The position numbers and the translations under genes are program-made. Of a stretch of DNA of 32,889 bases, positions 21,488-31,630 are shown in pieces. The DNA comes from Hypsibius dujardini (taxonomy: Eukaryota > Tardigrada > Eutardigrada > Parachela > Hypsibiidae), in assembly GCA_001579985.1 (NCBI GenBank), contig LRSR01013876.1, forward strand, positions 1-32,889, written 5' to 3'. Below the pieces are notes generated by a model. It was not told the DNA's origin, searched no databases, and was given only the letters and a program-made list of their open reading frames with translations. Position 1 is the first letter of the stretch. The number at the start of each line of letters is the position of its first letter.

Positions 21488-21858
21488 TGTCCACAGGCAG
21501 GGTACCCACTCTACTCGCTACAGTCAGGGTACCCACTCTACTCTTCACAGGCAGGGTACACACTCTACTCTCCTCAGGCAGGGTACACACTCTACTCTTC
21601 ACAGGCAGGGTATACACTCTCCTCTTCACAGGCAGGGTACACACTCTACTCTTCACAGGCAGGGTACACACTCTACTCTTCACAGGCAGGGTACCCACTC
21701 TACTCTCTACAGGCAGGGCACACACTCTACTCTTCACAGGCAGGGTGCACACTCTACTCTTCACAGGCAGGGTACACACTCTACTCTCTACAGGCAGGGT
21801 GCACTCTACTCTCTACAGGCAGGGTGCACACTACTCTCTACAGGCAGGGTACACACTA
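21488..21858. repeat. 27-bp minisatellite 3' of CFAP61
   Basis: About 14 units have the consensus GGGTACACACTCTACTCTTC followed by ACAGGCA. The array begins about 200 bp after the CFAP61 stop. The unit length is a multiple of three, so both strands stay open (QAGYTLYSS on plus, TLPVKSRVC on minus). No initiation or splice context makes me call it coding. Confidence 0.88.
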
Positions 21859-21900
21859 ACGAGTAGGGGGGGGACTAATTTAACGCGGATTCCATACCGC

Positions 21901-21937
21901 GGTACTTGCAGTAGGACTTGATCCTACTGCAAGTACC
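21901..21937. other. Perfect 16-bp-stem hairpin
   Basis: GGTACTTGCAGTAGGA (21901-21916) and its exact reverse complement (21922-21937) flank the 5-nt loop CTTGA. It lies in the CFAP61-GUF1 intergenic region. As DNA or RNA it would form a stable stem-loop. Its function is unknown. Confidence 0.85.
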
Positions 21938-21939
21938 TT

Positions 21940-22549
21940 CCGGCGCCTTCCCCTGCAGACACAGAAAAACCAAATGTTTGAACAAAAAAGAAAACGACAG
22001 ACGCCGAAACGACCAAGACCTTCAGTCTTCATTTCGACACTTACTTATCAAAGTGAGAGGCTGATTCGTAGTTTCACTTGCACTCGGGGACGTTCGGTCA
22101 CGAGTGAGTGAGTCCAGTGGCCGACGCTTTGCGAAGGTGCGTGAGTGAACGAATGGCGCTGGCCCTAAAGCATGACAGTCGCATCGCATCGCGGCGCGGC
22201 GCGTGAAAAATCGTTACTTTCTGCCGCGCGGCCGAGACAGACAGCCGCTTCTCTTTCCTGCAAACAAATACCACGAAACCACAAGTCGGAATACTGCCCC
22301 CACAATTAGCGCGAAAGTTTACTCGCACTTTACAAACGGTGTTAGCACACTTTTCGCCTCGTGAGCGTCATTTGTTTGACGTCGAAAAGGATGATTAACA
22401 TTAACATTGTGAGTTTCAACCGTTCACGTTCATGGAAAGCAAACCTTAATTTCAAGCATCAATAAATAGTTGCTGGCTTTGAGTCCTGCGTTGATGACTT
22501 CCGAGGTCTGAGGCCTTGCCATTCGTTTTGTAAAGCCGCACAATTAGTC
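21940..22549. other. Intergenic stretch without recognised gene
   Basis: About 600 bp lies between the 27-bp minisatellite with its hairpin and a foldback element. Open frames here are short and match nothing I know. Confidence 0.5.
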
Positions 22550-22847
22550 ATACACACGTGGGAAGAACCTCAGGCCGACCGAATTCAAGCCAATTTTTTA
22601 CCGGCGCCCAGCAAAATGGGGTGGTCGGAGTTTGAGCCATTTTGGCCAATGCGTGCAGCTGTTTCTCACATCAAATGGCCAAAATAATTCGAAGTCAATC
22701 AATCGATCGACTGAGCAAAGACTGCGTGGCCAAAAACAGCTGTACGCATTGGCCAAAATGGCTCAAACTCCGACCTACCCATGTTGCTGGGCGCCGGTAA
22801 AGTTGGCTTTAACTCGGTCGGCCTGAGGTTTCTCCCACGTGTGTATC
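22550..22847. mobile_element. Foldback element, about 298 bp
   Basis: The left arm (22550-about 22665) begins ATACACACGTGGGA, and the right arm (about 22733-22846) ends TCCCACGTGTGTAT. Internal pairs include CTCAGGCCGACCGA with TCGGTCGGCCTGAG, ACCGGCGCCCAGCA with TGCTGGGCGCCGGT, and TTTGAGCCATTTTGGCCAAT with ATTGGCCAAAATGGCTCAAA. The loop is about 65 bp and carries AATCAATCGATCGAC. No coding capacity is present. Confidence 0.85.
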
Positions 22848-22902
22848 TGGAAGGTGGATGCTGCCTGAAGCTCAGAAGTAACCGCCGATCAAACCCACCA
22901 AG

Positions 22903-23276
22903 ACCCACAAAGTATACCCACAAAGTACACCCACAAATTAGACCCATAAAGTACACCCACAAATTAGACCCATAGAGTACACCCACAAAGTATACCCAAA
23001 ACGTAGACCCACAAAGTAGACCCACAAAGTAGACCCAACAAGTATACCCACAAAGTACACCCACAAAGTACACCCACAAAGTACACCCACAAAGTAGACC
23101 CAAAACGTAGACCCACAAATTAGACCCACAAAGTACACCCACAAATTACACCCACAAATTAGACCCACAAAGTAGACCCAACAAGTATACCCAAAAAGTA
23201 GACCCACAAAGTAGACCCACAAAGTAGACCCAAAAAGTAGACCCACAAAGTAGACCCAAAAAGTAGACCCACAAAT
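22903..23276. repeat. 13-bp minisatellite (CCCACAAAGTAGA)
   Basis: About 28 units of CCCACAAAGTACA/CCCACAAAGTAGA, with AAATTAGAC and AAACGTAGAC variants, lie just beyond the 3' end of GUF1. The 13-bp period rotates through all frames, so the minus strand shows overlapping LWVYFVG-type open frames with no genuine product. Confidence 0.9.
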
Positions 23277-23464
23277 TTGAACGAATCATTTTTTTCTTCT
23301 TTCGTTTCCAGCACTGCAAAAGGCTGTTCGAGTCCCTTGATAAAAACATAAACAGTAGATACCAGGATACTGGACAGAAGTAGGCACCGTCTATGCAAAG
23401 GTCACAAGGGAAAGCCATCACCAAGACGAGCATTCAAACCAGAAACACAGGTTAAAATCCACCA

Positions 23465-25076
23465 CTACTTCCTCAAAATTTTAATAAAACAGTCGTGTGG
23501 TATCTGAATGTTTCCCACCATTCGCATCCGCGCCTTGCCTTCCTTCTGGCGGTTCAACAGTTTTTGCGCTCGACCCTTGTCGCGACCACCGTGGCTGTAG
23601 ATCTTTTGAGCTACCACGTCTTTTCGCAGTTGCTTCAGGTCCTCTCTCGCTATAATCTTACCGCCGACAGTCGCTTGAATCTATTTTAACAGCAGAAATC
23701 ATGATCGATTGGCGTTGTGCACCTCAAGGACAGTCAATACACTGGGCGATTGCCATGTCAAGTCAAGGAGACGCAGTCTTACCGCGACCGGGAATTGCTG
23801 TTGAGGAACCGTTTCTTTTAGCCGCGCACACACTCGTTTTCCCAAATAACGGGCGCGTTCGAGGGGAGCAAGCATGGATAATTCCATCACTTCCTTTCCG
23901 TTCAGTAGAAAATCTATCTGAAGAGAAACAGCTTGTCTGTCTGTCTGTCTGCCTGCCTGCCTGTCTGTCTGTCTGTCTGTCTGTCTGTCAATTTGTCTGT
24001 CTGTCTGTCTGTCTGCCTGTCTGTCTGTCCGTCTGTCAATTTGTCTGTCTGTCTGTTTGTCTGTCCGTGTATTTGTCTGTCTGTCGATCGTTCTGTCTGT
24101 CTGTCTGTTTAATTATTCGCGTCTCCACTTGACAGCATGTTTCGTGGTTTGCTTGTCTATCGGTCTACTTCGTTGTCTGCCATCTATTGATCTGTCTGTC
24201 TATCTGACGGACAGACAGACGGGTTCCTTCGTGTCTGTCTCCATGCCTCAACGTCTGTGTTTGTCTGTTTGGCATGAACCGCTTTTGCTTACCTTAACGA
24301 GTGTGCATGGACGGTAACCGGCGTCTTCATAGTCAAAGCTAGCATAGCCGGAGGTCTTGGACTTCAGAATGTCGAAAAAGTCAACGATAACTTCCGAGAG
24401 CGGCATGTGAAACTGCATCAGCACTCGTGTGTTATCCAGAAAGGTTGCGTTTTTCTGCTGAGCACGACGCTCCTATCAAGATAAATCACGTGCGTCAGAT
24501 TTCCGGACGCCTTACGTCCATACCCTGCGCAGGTGGAGACCTCACCATGCAGATTGCCAAAATCTCCCCCATGTACTCGGACGGAGTGAGTATTGTGCCC
24601 ATGACCCAGGGCTCAGAAAACTCAGACACCACACTCGCCTCCGGGATCTGCAACAAAAAGCCCGTTCTTGTCCAGACTAATCTGCGTCATCGCTCGACAT
24701 GGCTGCAGCGCGTAAAAGTACCGATTGCGGATTGACGACGGTTAGTACTTCGGTTCGAAACTCCTTGATTTGTTTCTCGAATTTGAACTTTGCGCGGTAC
24801 GGTACACTGGGGATAGTCGCGATACATGTCGCGCCGTGCTCGTATTCAAGACGCTGAAGGAACACCTCCATGTGCAGTAGCCCCAGGAATCCTAATCGCC
24901 AGCCTTGACCCAATGCCGCACTGAAATCAAAGGCCAACACGACAATAAGACATTCAAACTGTACAAAGGCATTTATCGGTGCATCTGTCTGATTGTCTGT
25001 GTGCTCCGTTTGTGCCTGCAGGCTGCCCGCTTGGTCTGTCTATCTATATGTTTGTCTATCTGACTGTCTGACTGAC

Positions 25077-25127
<51 letters not shown>

Positions 25128-26745
25128 ATGTCTGTATGCCTGATTGGCTGAAAAAAGGATGTTGGTAATTACCTCTGCTCCATCGTGACAGAAACGCTAG
25201 AGTCATTCAGCATAAGCTTGTCAAGCGACCCTCGAAGCGACTCATTTTGCGACTGATCTTCTGGATACACTCCGGCAAAAACCTATTCAAACAAGACATC
25301 GCCAGTAAGACACTTAGTTTCTGTATCGAGTAAGACAACTAAGAATAGTACAACGCCCGATATTACGGCCACGTTCAACCCGACAACCGATTTTGAGGTT
25401 CTTTTCCGCGAAACGGAATAATTGTGGTTTTCTTTAATGAGGAAATAAATTGGTATATCACAGCCGTTTAGTCTAACTCGTTCTTCGTGCTTGATGAGGA
25501 AGCTCGCTGCCAAGCCGTACGCCAGCATGGGAAGACCTAAATTGAGAATTTTCAGAAAGCGCATCAATCGGTTGTCCCACGACAGATCTTCATACGGCCG
25601 TTTTGTGCAATGATATTTCAAAAAAGGAAAGCAACCGGTTCGCAACACGTGATAGTTGTGTCCGTCGACATTGAAATTGAAATGAGACAGCCCGAAGTGG
25701 CTGTTTGTTACGTGTCGCCGGCTGAGGAAGAATGACGTCCAGGCGGGATGACGCCGCTGGCGGATGTACGCGGCCACGACATCACTGGCTGCCGGTTTCG
25801 CCTTTGACTTCTCCTCCGGGTGCTAGTCAAGAGCAACAAAACGGAAACCGTCAGCCGGCGCCATCGAAACTCCCCATTTACAAGGCCAAATAAGAGATTT
25901 GATATTCCGGCAGAATGTCTTCTCATTAGAACTTAGCAGGCCGATCGAAATGTCCACATGTCATCTTCCGTTTCCTTTGAGCCGATCTCTGTCTTAACTG
26001 CCTCTCTCTGTCTTAACTGCCTCTCTCTGTCTGTACTGCCTCTCTCGGCGCTTTACTGCCTGTCTCTGTCTTAACTGCCTGTCTCTGTCTGTCTACTGCC
26101 TGTCTCGGCACTTTCGGACAAGAGTCACTGCGCGTGAGTCTTACCATTTGTTTTGCCGGCCGAATTGGTAGGATGGGAGGCACCGGCGAACTTTTGTGGC
26201 TGACGGTATCGCCGATTTGCGCTTCCTTTGTCGTTTTCATCCCGCACATGATGTACCCGACCTGGCCGGCGTACAGTTTTTCCGCACTGACTTTGTCCGG
26301 GCGCATTAAGCCGATGTCCTTCACTTCGTACACCTTGTCCGAGCTGACGAACGATATCTTGTCCTCCTTCTTCAGCTGTCCGTCGACGACGGCGACCAGT
26401 GTGACCACGCCACGGCGCTTGTCAAACCACGAATCGAACACCAGCCCTCGGAAGGGCTTATTCACATCACCAACCGGCCTAATGGCATTGCAACAGCTAC
26501 AGAAAGACCCCATTTGTTGTGTGAATCATAAAGGCATGTGGACCTACGGCGGTATTCTGTGGACAATTGTGCGAAGTAGATCCGGAACTCCGGTTCCTAG
26601 TTTCGCAGATATCTGGTAACATAAACAACGATCCTGCACTTGTGTAATCGTCCAGTCCGACAGACAGACCGGCAGGCAGACAGGCAAGTCGACAAGCAGG
26701 AAGACAGACAGACAGACAGACAGACAGGAAGGCAGACAGGAAGGC

Positions 26746-26786
<41 letters not shown>

Positions 26787-27965
26787 TTGACTGACAGCCT
26801 GATTGACCTTACCCGTAAAACTTCGCTTGGTTCAATGTCCAACGCTTTCTTCATCTGTGCCGCAACTGCGTCCGGATTTGCGTGCTTCAAATCGATCTTA
26901 TTCAACGCCGGAATTATCGTTTTGTCCGCTTCAAATGCCGAATAAAATGTTGCCAAAGTTTGGGCCTGTACTCCCTGAGACAACAATACACACACCTTAA
27001 GACGCAATCCAGTTCATCAGTCAAGCTTCATTTTCTGATCTCCAAATAACCCACGCTTACTTGGTTTGCATCCACGAGAAGAACCACACCCTGACAGGCA
27101 GCTAACGAACGCGCGACTTTATAAGGAGAACAAAGCAAACAATTTAAGCTAACTGGTCAAGTGTACTGAGAGTGAGGAAGGCGAGTGCGAACTAACCTTC
27201 ATAGTTAAAGTCGACATGACCGGGCGTATCAATCAAGTTGAGGAGGTAGGTCTTCCCGTCCAATTCGTAGAACAAGGAGGCTGTCTGCGCCTTCACAGTG
27301 ATACCTCTCTCCCGCTCGACTTCCAGACGATCCAAAACTTGATTGTCATGGCTTCCAGGCTTGATAGTCCCTGCAAATGCAAATCAATCAATCAATCAAT
27401 CATTCTACCCATCAATCAATCAATCGTCCACCAGTCAATTCATCAATCAATCAATCAAGTAAATACTAATCCATTCATCAATCATCAGTCGAATCCATCA
27501 ATCAAGCTAAAGCTTAAACGACCAAAAGTCTTTTACCGGTGATTTCGAGGATGCGATCCGCCAACGTGCTTTTCCCATGATCAACATGAGCGACAATGCA
27601 AAAATTTCTGATTAACTCGGGCGGAAAGTCCTGGAGATCGGGTAGCTTCGGCCCGTCGGGGTCGCGGCTGTAGTCGACAGCGAAGACAACTCGAGAACAG
27701 CAAACTGATCTGCGAAACAGCGCGACACAAAAAGTTCAAAATGAAGCGCCGGTTTGCATCGCTTCTAATCCACGGAGCATGAAACGAATTCGCAATACCT
27801 TATTGAATTGAAAATCACCCGTGGACGAAGGCTTTTTGGATGGGCGAGTGAAGAATTATGAGCAGATGAAAGTCTTCCGTGGATTCTCCGTGATGAAAGA
27901 CGATTTGCCAATTGTTTGATGCCAACTCCAAGTTCGCCGAAACGGCGGAATCTTCCGCAATGCAT
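23465..27965 (-). CDS. GUF1: Translation factor GUF1, mitochondrial (EF4/LepA GTPase)
   Basis: GUF1 is the mitochondrial EF4/LepA ribosome-binding GTPase. Exons are 27965-27799, 27709-27537, 27370-27197, 27116-27061, 26974-26813, 26612-26548, 26478-26145, 25282-25173, 24920-24722, 24647-24546, 24472-24293, 23917-23783 and 23680-23465, totalling 2073 nt and 690 aa (human about 669). All phases agree. The start [13 protein letters not shown] and the following Arg/Ser-rich segment look like a mitochondrial presequence. GTPase motifs are G1 AHVDHGKST (96-104), [11 protein letters not shown] (G2), DTPGH (161-165), NKID (215-218) and ISAKLGTG (G5). LepA landmarks follow: [52 protein letters not shown] and the C-terminal block [11 protein letters not shown] through [10 protein letters not shown]. 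Intron 7 (26144-25283) contains a separate same-strand gene. Introns carry CAGA/CTGT and ATCA repeats. Confidence 0.96.
23936..24115. repeat. CTGT microsatellite in GUF1 intron 11
   Basis: A (CTGT)n array with CCTG, ATTTG and TCCG interruptions lies just upstream of GUF1 exon 12 (minus strand). Weaker CTGT/GACA stretches continue to about 24265. Confidence 0.9.
25034..25136. repeat. CTGT microsatellite in GUF1 intron 8
   Basis: About 100 bp of (CTGT)n includes a pure run of roughly 50 bp at 25078-25126. It lies between GUF1 exons 8 and 9. Confidence 0.9.
25283..25926 (-). CDS. C15orf61: C15orf61-type protein, nested in GUF1 intron 7
   Basis: Two exons, 25926-25882 and 25822-25283, joined across a 59-bp intron, give 194 aa. 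The human homologue is about 157 aa and poorly characterised. Matching blocks are [24 protein letters not shown], shown here as [15 protein letters not shown], then [28 protein letters not shown] and [19 protein letters not shown] with IPIYFLIKE. The N-terminus [15 protein letters not shown] fits a short targeting or anchor sequence. The C-terminus extends past the human end with a hydrophobic segment ([20 protein letters not shown]) and ends GDVLFE-stop. Strand and position put the whole gene inside the host intron. Its TAG stop (25285-25283) is immediately followed by the first base of GUF1 exon 8, so the stop codon doubles as the host's splice acceptor. Its 3'UTR must therefore overlap GUF1 exon 8. 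Confidence 0.88.
25985..26108. repeat. CTGCCTCTCTCTGTCTTAA tandem repeat
   Basis: Five to six units of about 19-28 bp (CTGCCTCTCTCTGTCTTAA and CTGCCTGTCTCGGCACTTT variants) lie in GUF1 intron 7, directly upstream of the nested C15orf61-type gene and downstream of the exon 7 donor. Confidence 0.75.
26655..26787. repeat. CAGA microsatellite in GUF1 intron 5
   Basis: A (CAGA)n array with GGCAGG and GGAAGG interruptions lies between GUF1 exons 5 and 6. Relative to GUF1 sense it reads CTGT, the opposite of the arrays in introns 8 and 11. Confidence 0.9.
27382..27505. repeat. ATCA tetranucleotide repeat in GUF1 intron 2
   Basis: Imperfect (AATC)n runs interspersed with CATTC, CCACCAG and AAGTAAATAC lie between GUF1 exons 2 and 3. 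Confidence 0.8.
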
Positions 27966-28495
27966 CGCCGAATTTCAAACCATAGCACGGCAAACGCTTT
28001 TTTCGAGAAGCAAAGAGTTTCGAGTAGCTTACAGTTATATATCTCATCAAAGGAGAGCAGTTCCTCGTTATTGTATCAGCCGCATCAGTCGATCAGTTGA
28101 TTAGATTGATTTGGCCAAAGTAAAAGCCTTGTTCCCGTAGCAAAGCCTTGTTCCCGTGGCAGAGGCTTGTTCCCGGGAACAAGCCTTTTGATAACTTGCT
28201 TCAAAGATTGCTCGATTAGTCAAGTAATCGATTTCGACCAAATAAACGACTTGTTCCTACTGCCAAAAGGCTTGTTCATGAGAACAAGCCTTTTGTTTCA
28301 AGATTGTTCGATCGATCGAGTTATTGATTTTTGGCCAGCCAAGTAGAAGGCTTGTTCCCTTTTGTTCCCCACTGGTTCGCCCCGACTGTTTTGTTGTTTT
28401 TTCATCGCGAAAAATGTACTAGAAGAAAATTAGCTCCACTTTGGAATAACAAGTCTGTTTCGCTTGTTTTGAATTTGAATTTGATAAAACCGGCA
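27966..28495. promoter_or_regulatory. Shared upstream region of divergent GUF1 and SLC3 genes, with palindromes
   Basis: The two start codons (27965 minus, 28496 plus) are 530 bp apart. The region holds a family of GGCTTGTTC/GAACAAGCC elements. One is a perfect 22-bp palindrome with half-site GGCTTGTTCCC (28164-28185). Another is a 14-bp-stem hairpin with half-site CAAAAGGCTTGTTC and loop ATGA (28264-28295). Single copies lie near 28124, 28144 and 28348. A bidirectional promoter is inferred from layout. A role for the palindromes is unproven. Confidence 0.45.
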
Positions 28496-30036
28496 ATGGC
28501 CACCCCGTCCGGGGAGTATTTCCACCATCAAACTGTGCGCATCGTCAAGAATGGTCAAACCACCGTAAGCAATTCCATTCCATATCGTTCTCGTAATTTA
28601 AATTGATCGGCTGATAGATTGATTGATTGAAATGCAGATTAATCACAAATGTTCCTTGCTTCATTGACTGACCGATTGATTGATTGATTGATATGCAGAT
28701 TGATCACAAATGCTCTTTCCTTCATTGACTGATTGATTGATTGATATGCAGATTGATCACAGATGTTCTTTGCTTGATTGCTTGACCTGAGCGTCAGTTT
28801 TTTTCACTCCCACTTTATCAGTTCACCGTTATCGAGAAGGACGAGACTACTAACGGACTCCTCATCCAACGCACCAACAGCGGGACTTCCGCCGCCAAAT
28901 GCAACGGCGAAGTCTTCACCAGAGCGGACTTGATGAAGTACAAAGAGGCGCCCTTTTGGAGTCGGTTTCGCATGTGTCTGCTGCTGCTGCTTTGGGTGGC
29001 GATTTTCGGACTGACCGGTGGGGCGGTCTATTTGGTGGCATCCAGTGGACGGGCGTGCGCGGAGGAAAACTGGGCCACGGGATGGTGGCGGAACTCCTTG
29101 ATGTATCAAATCAACGTTCGGACCTTCCAAGACAGCGACAGCGACGGCATCGGCGATCTCGCTGGTAAGAGTACTGAAGATGCTAAACGTATTAAAAGTG
29201 GAGTGGGTTTTGTAAAAGCAAAGTTAAGCTGCTACGAGGCGAAAGAATAATCGGTGGTTTGATCAATCAAGGAATCGAGCATTGATTCCTCTAATTGATT
29301 GATGTAATACTCAATCAATAATCAATCAAATGGACAAGCTGCATGTTCGGCTCAATCAACAATCAACCGCTGATCTAAAGACTGTTTGAACGGGTTTCTT
29401 CTTTATAAAATTCAGCAATCGGATTCGAGCAACAAATGTTCAATTTATGGTTTCCGCGTTTTAACACAATCTTTACTTTTCCACTTCGCAGGTGTTCGGT
29501 CACGGTTGGATTACCTGCAGTCCATCAAAGTGGAGACCATCGTCTTGAACCCGATCTTCATGGGCGTGCACGGGAACAGCTTCGCCGTGACGGATTTCAG
29601 CAATATCGATCCGCAGATCGGCACACTGCAGGACTTCAACGAGCTGGTAGCGGATGTACATGCACGAAGTATGAGGACGACTGTGGTTGAAGTCGTCGTG
29701 CGCTCGAGCGGCTGACGCGGGTGTGATGTAATGGTTTGTTTTTATTCCCATACAGATATGACGATCGTGATCGATTTTGTCGTCACACACACAGCTCGGG
29801 AGCACGCCTGGTTTCCGCCTAGTGAGATGGCCACACCGGCGTTCTCAGCGGATGTCATACAGACACGAGATTTCTATGTCTGGCATGATGGAGTTTGGGA
29901 CACCAGTGAGCTTGACTATCAAGGACGAACCATTCCCGGGCCGCCGAATAGCTGGGTAATTATATTTTGATGGCTTACTTTGAATCTGTCTACCGGTTTA
30001 TCTTTCTGTCTGCCAGCCTGCCTGCCCGTCTGCTTT

Positions 30037-30071
<35 letters not shown>

Positions 30072-31595
30072 TTCTGTCTGTCTGTCTGTCTGTTTGTCTG
30101 TTTGTTTGTCTCTCTGCCTGTAGGTGAGTCTGCCTATTGTGGTGTCTGTCTTTCGCTGAGTCTATCGGTTGCTTTTGGACCCCTGCAATCTTGTGAGTGA
30201 TTCCAAACACTATTTATCGTCAGAAAACTCGGGACGATGGGAGATCCACGGCCTGGACTTGGTCTGGTACGAGGAAGCAGTACCATCTCCACCATCTGAG
30301 CAACGCTCTGCCCACCCTGAACTACGCGAGTGAAACGCTGAAAAACGTGATGGACGACGTGTTGCGCTTTTGGTTGCGTCGCGGTGTCGACGGCTTCCGT
30401 GTTCTCACCGTCAAAGACATTTTCCCCGGTCCTTCGAAATACATTGCCAATTTGTCCGATCCCGCCTTGCCAGTGGAAACCACCGCTCTGCTGAAGCGAT
30501 GGCGAGGCATCATGGACACACCGTCCTCTGGCGGTCGATCTGGAATTCACAAGTTTGTGGTTGAATCGAAAACTGAATGTACCCGAACTGAACTGAACTG
30601 AACTGATGGCTTCTGTACTGGTGATAGAGTTCTGATCGTCGATGGTGAGGGTGTAAGCATCAGCCAACTCGGCATCTTCGGAGTGGATCTCGTGGTCAAC
30701 GCCAACTTGATGAAGTGGAATTCGACCGTTAAGAATCCGGGACAACACATTGCGGCGCTCATTGACTCCGCCTTGAAGACGGCTACACACCGCAACCCTG
30801 TTAGCTGGGCGGTAAGTAATTGTGCAGTCGGTTCTATTGGCGCGTCTCGTGCGCGGTAAAACTTTCAACTTGACGCGATGGCAAAATCGCTTGTAAGTTG
30901 ACGCAGTGAGGGGAACAGGGGGCGCGCATGTCGCAACTGATGCGATGTGTGTGCAAACGAGCAAGTGGCGCCCCCTACCGCCTACAGCCCCCAGTGATTT
31001 GAGATTCGGACTCTTCCTTCAAGGTTGGAAATTATGACGAACATAGAGCAGCGTCGCGAGTGGGAAGTTTGGAATTGGTGGACGCTGTCAACATCATCTA
31101 CATGCTCCTCCCGGGAACTGTAATGGCATTTTATGGCGACGAGCTGGGACTGAAAGATGCAGCTCAGTCGAGTCCCCGTGTAAGCTGCAGCTGATTTTCA
31201 ACCTTTCCTTTAATGCGGTCTGTGTCTGTGCCCTCAATGAACTGAACAGGTCAGTAATTGATATCTTCACTTTTAGGACCGAAACTATCCGGCGGACGGT
31301 CCACAGATAACACCTATGCTCTGGACGCTTGACGCACTGGCGGGCTTCACTAATTCGAGCAACGGACCATGGATATCTATCCCTAAGCCACATCAACGTT
31401 CAGACGTTCAGGTAATTAGTACATGACTCTGCCCACCAAATTTCGGCAAGTGGAAATTAAGACCGATAGGGCTAAAACATGTCTAGATGGAGACAAGCAG
31501 GCCGACTGACGACATACAGACACAGGCAGGCAGGCAGGCAGACAGACAGACAGACAGACGGATATACAGCTAGATAGATAGATAGACAGACAGGC

Positions 31596-31630
<35 letters not shown>

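Noticed and set aside
21015-21779. 254-codon minus-strand frame with TLPVKSRVC repeats
   Set aside because: It is the antisense of the last CFAP61 exon plus a 27-bp minisatellite whose period keeps all frames open.
22098-22328. 76-codon minus-strand frame in the CFAP61-GUF1 gap
   Set aside because: No similarity or splice context; it is consistent with a chance frame in GC-rich DNA.
21488-23276. CRISPR-like regular arrays
   Set aside because: The units are contiguous minisatellites with no unique spacers, and the sequence is eukaryotic.
22699-23433. Overlapping minus-strand frames rich in LWVYFVG, resembling a membrane protein
   Set aside because: They arise from the 13-bp minisatellite. 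The same words appear in three frames and there is no start or splice context.
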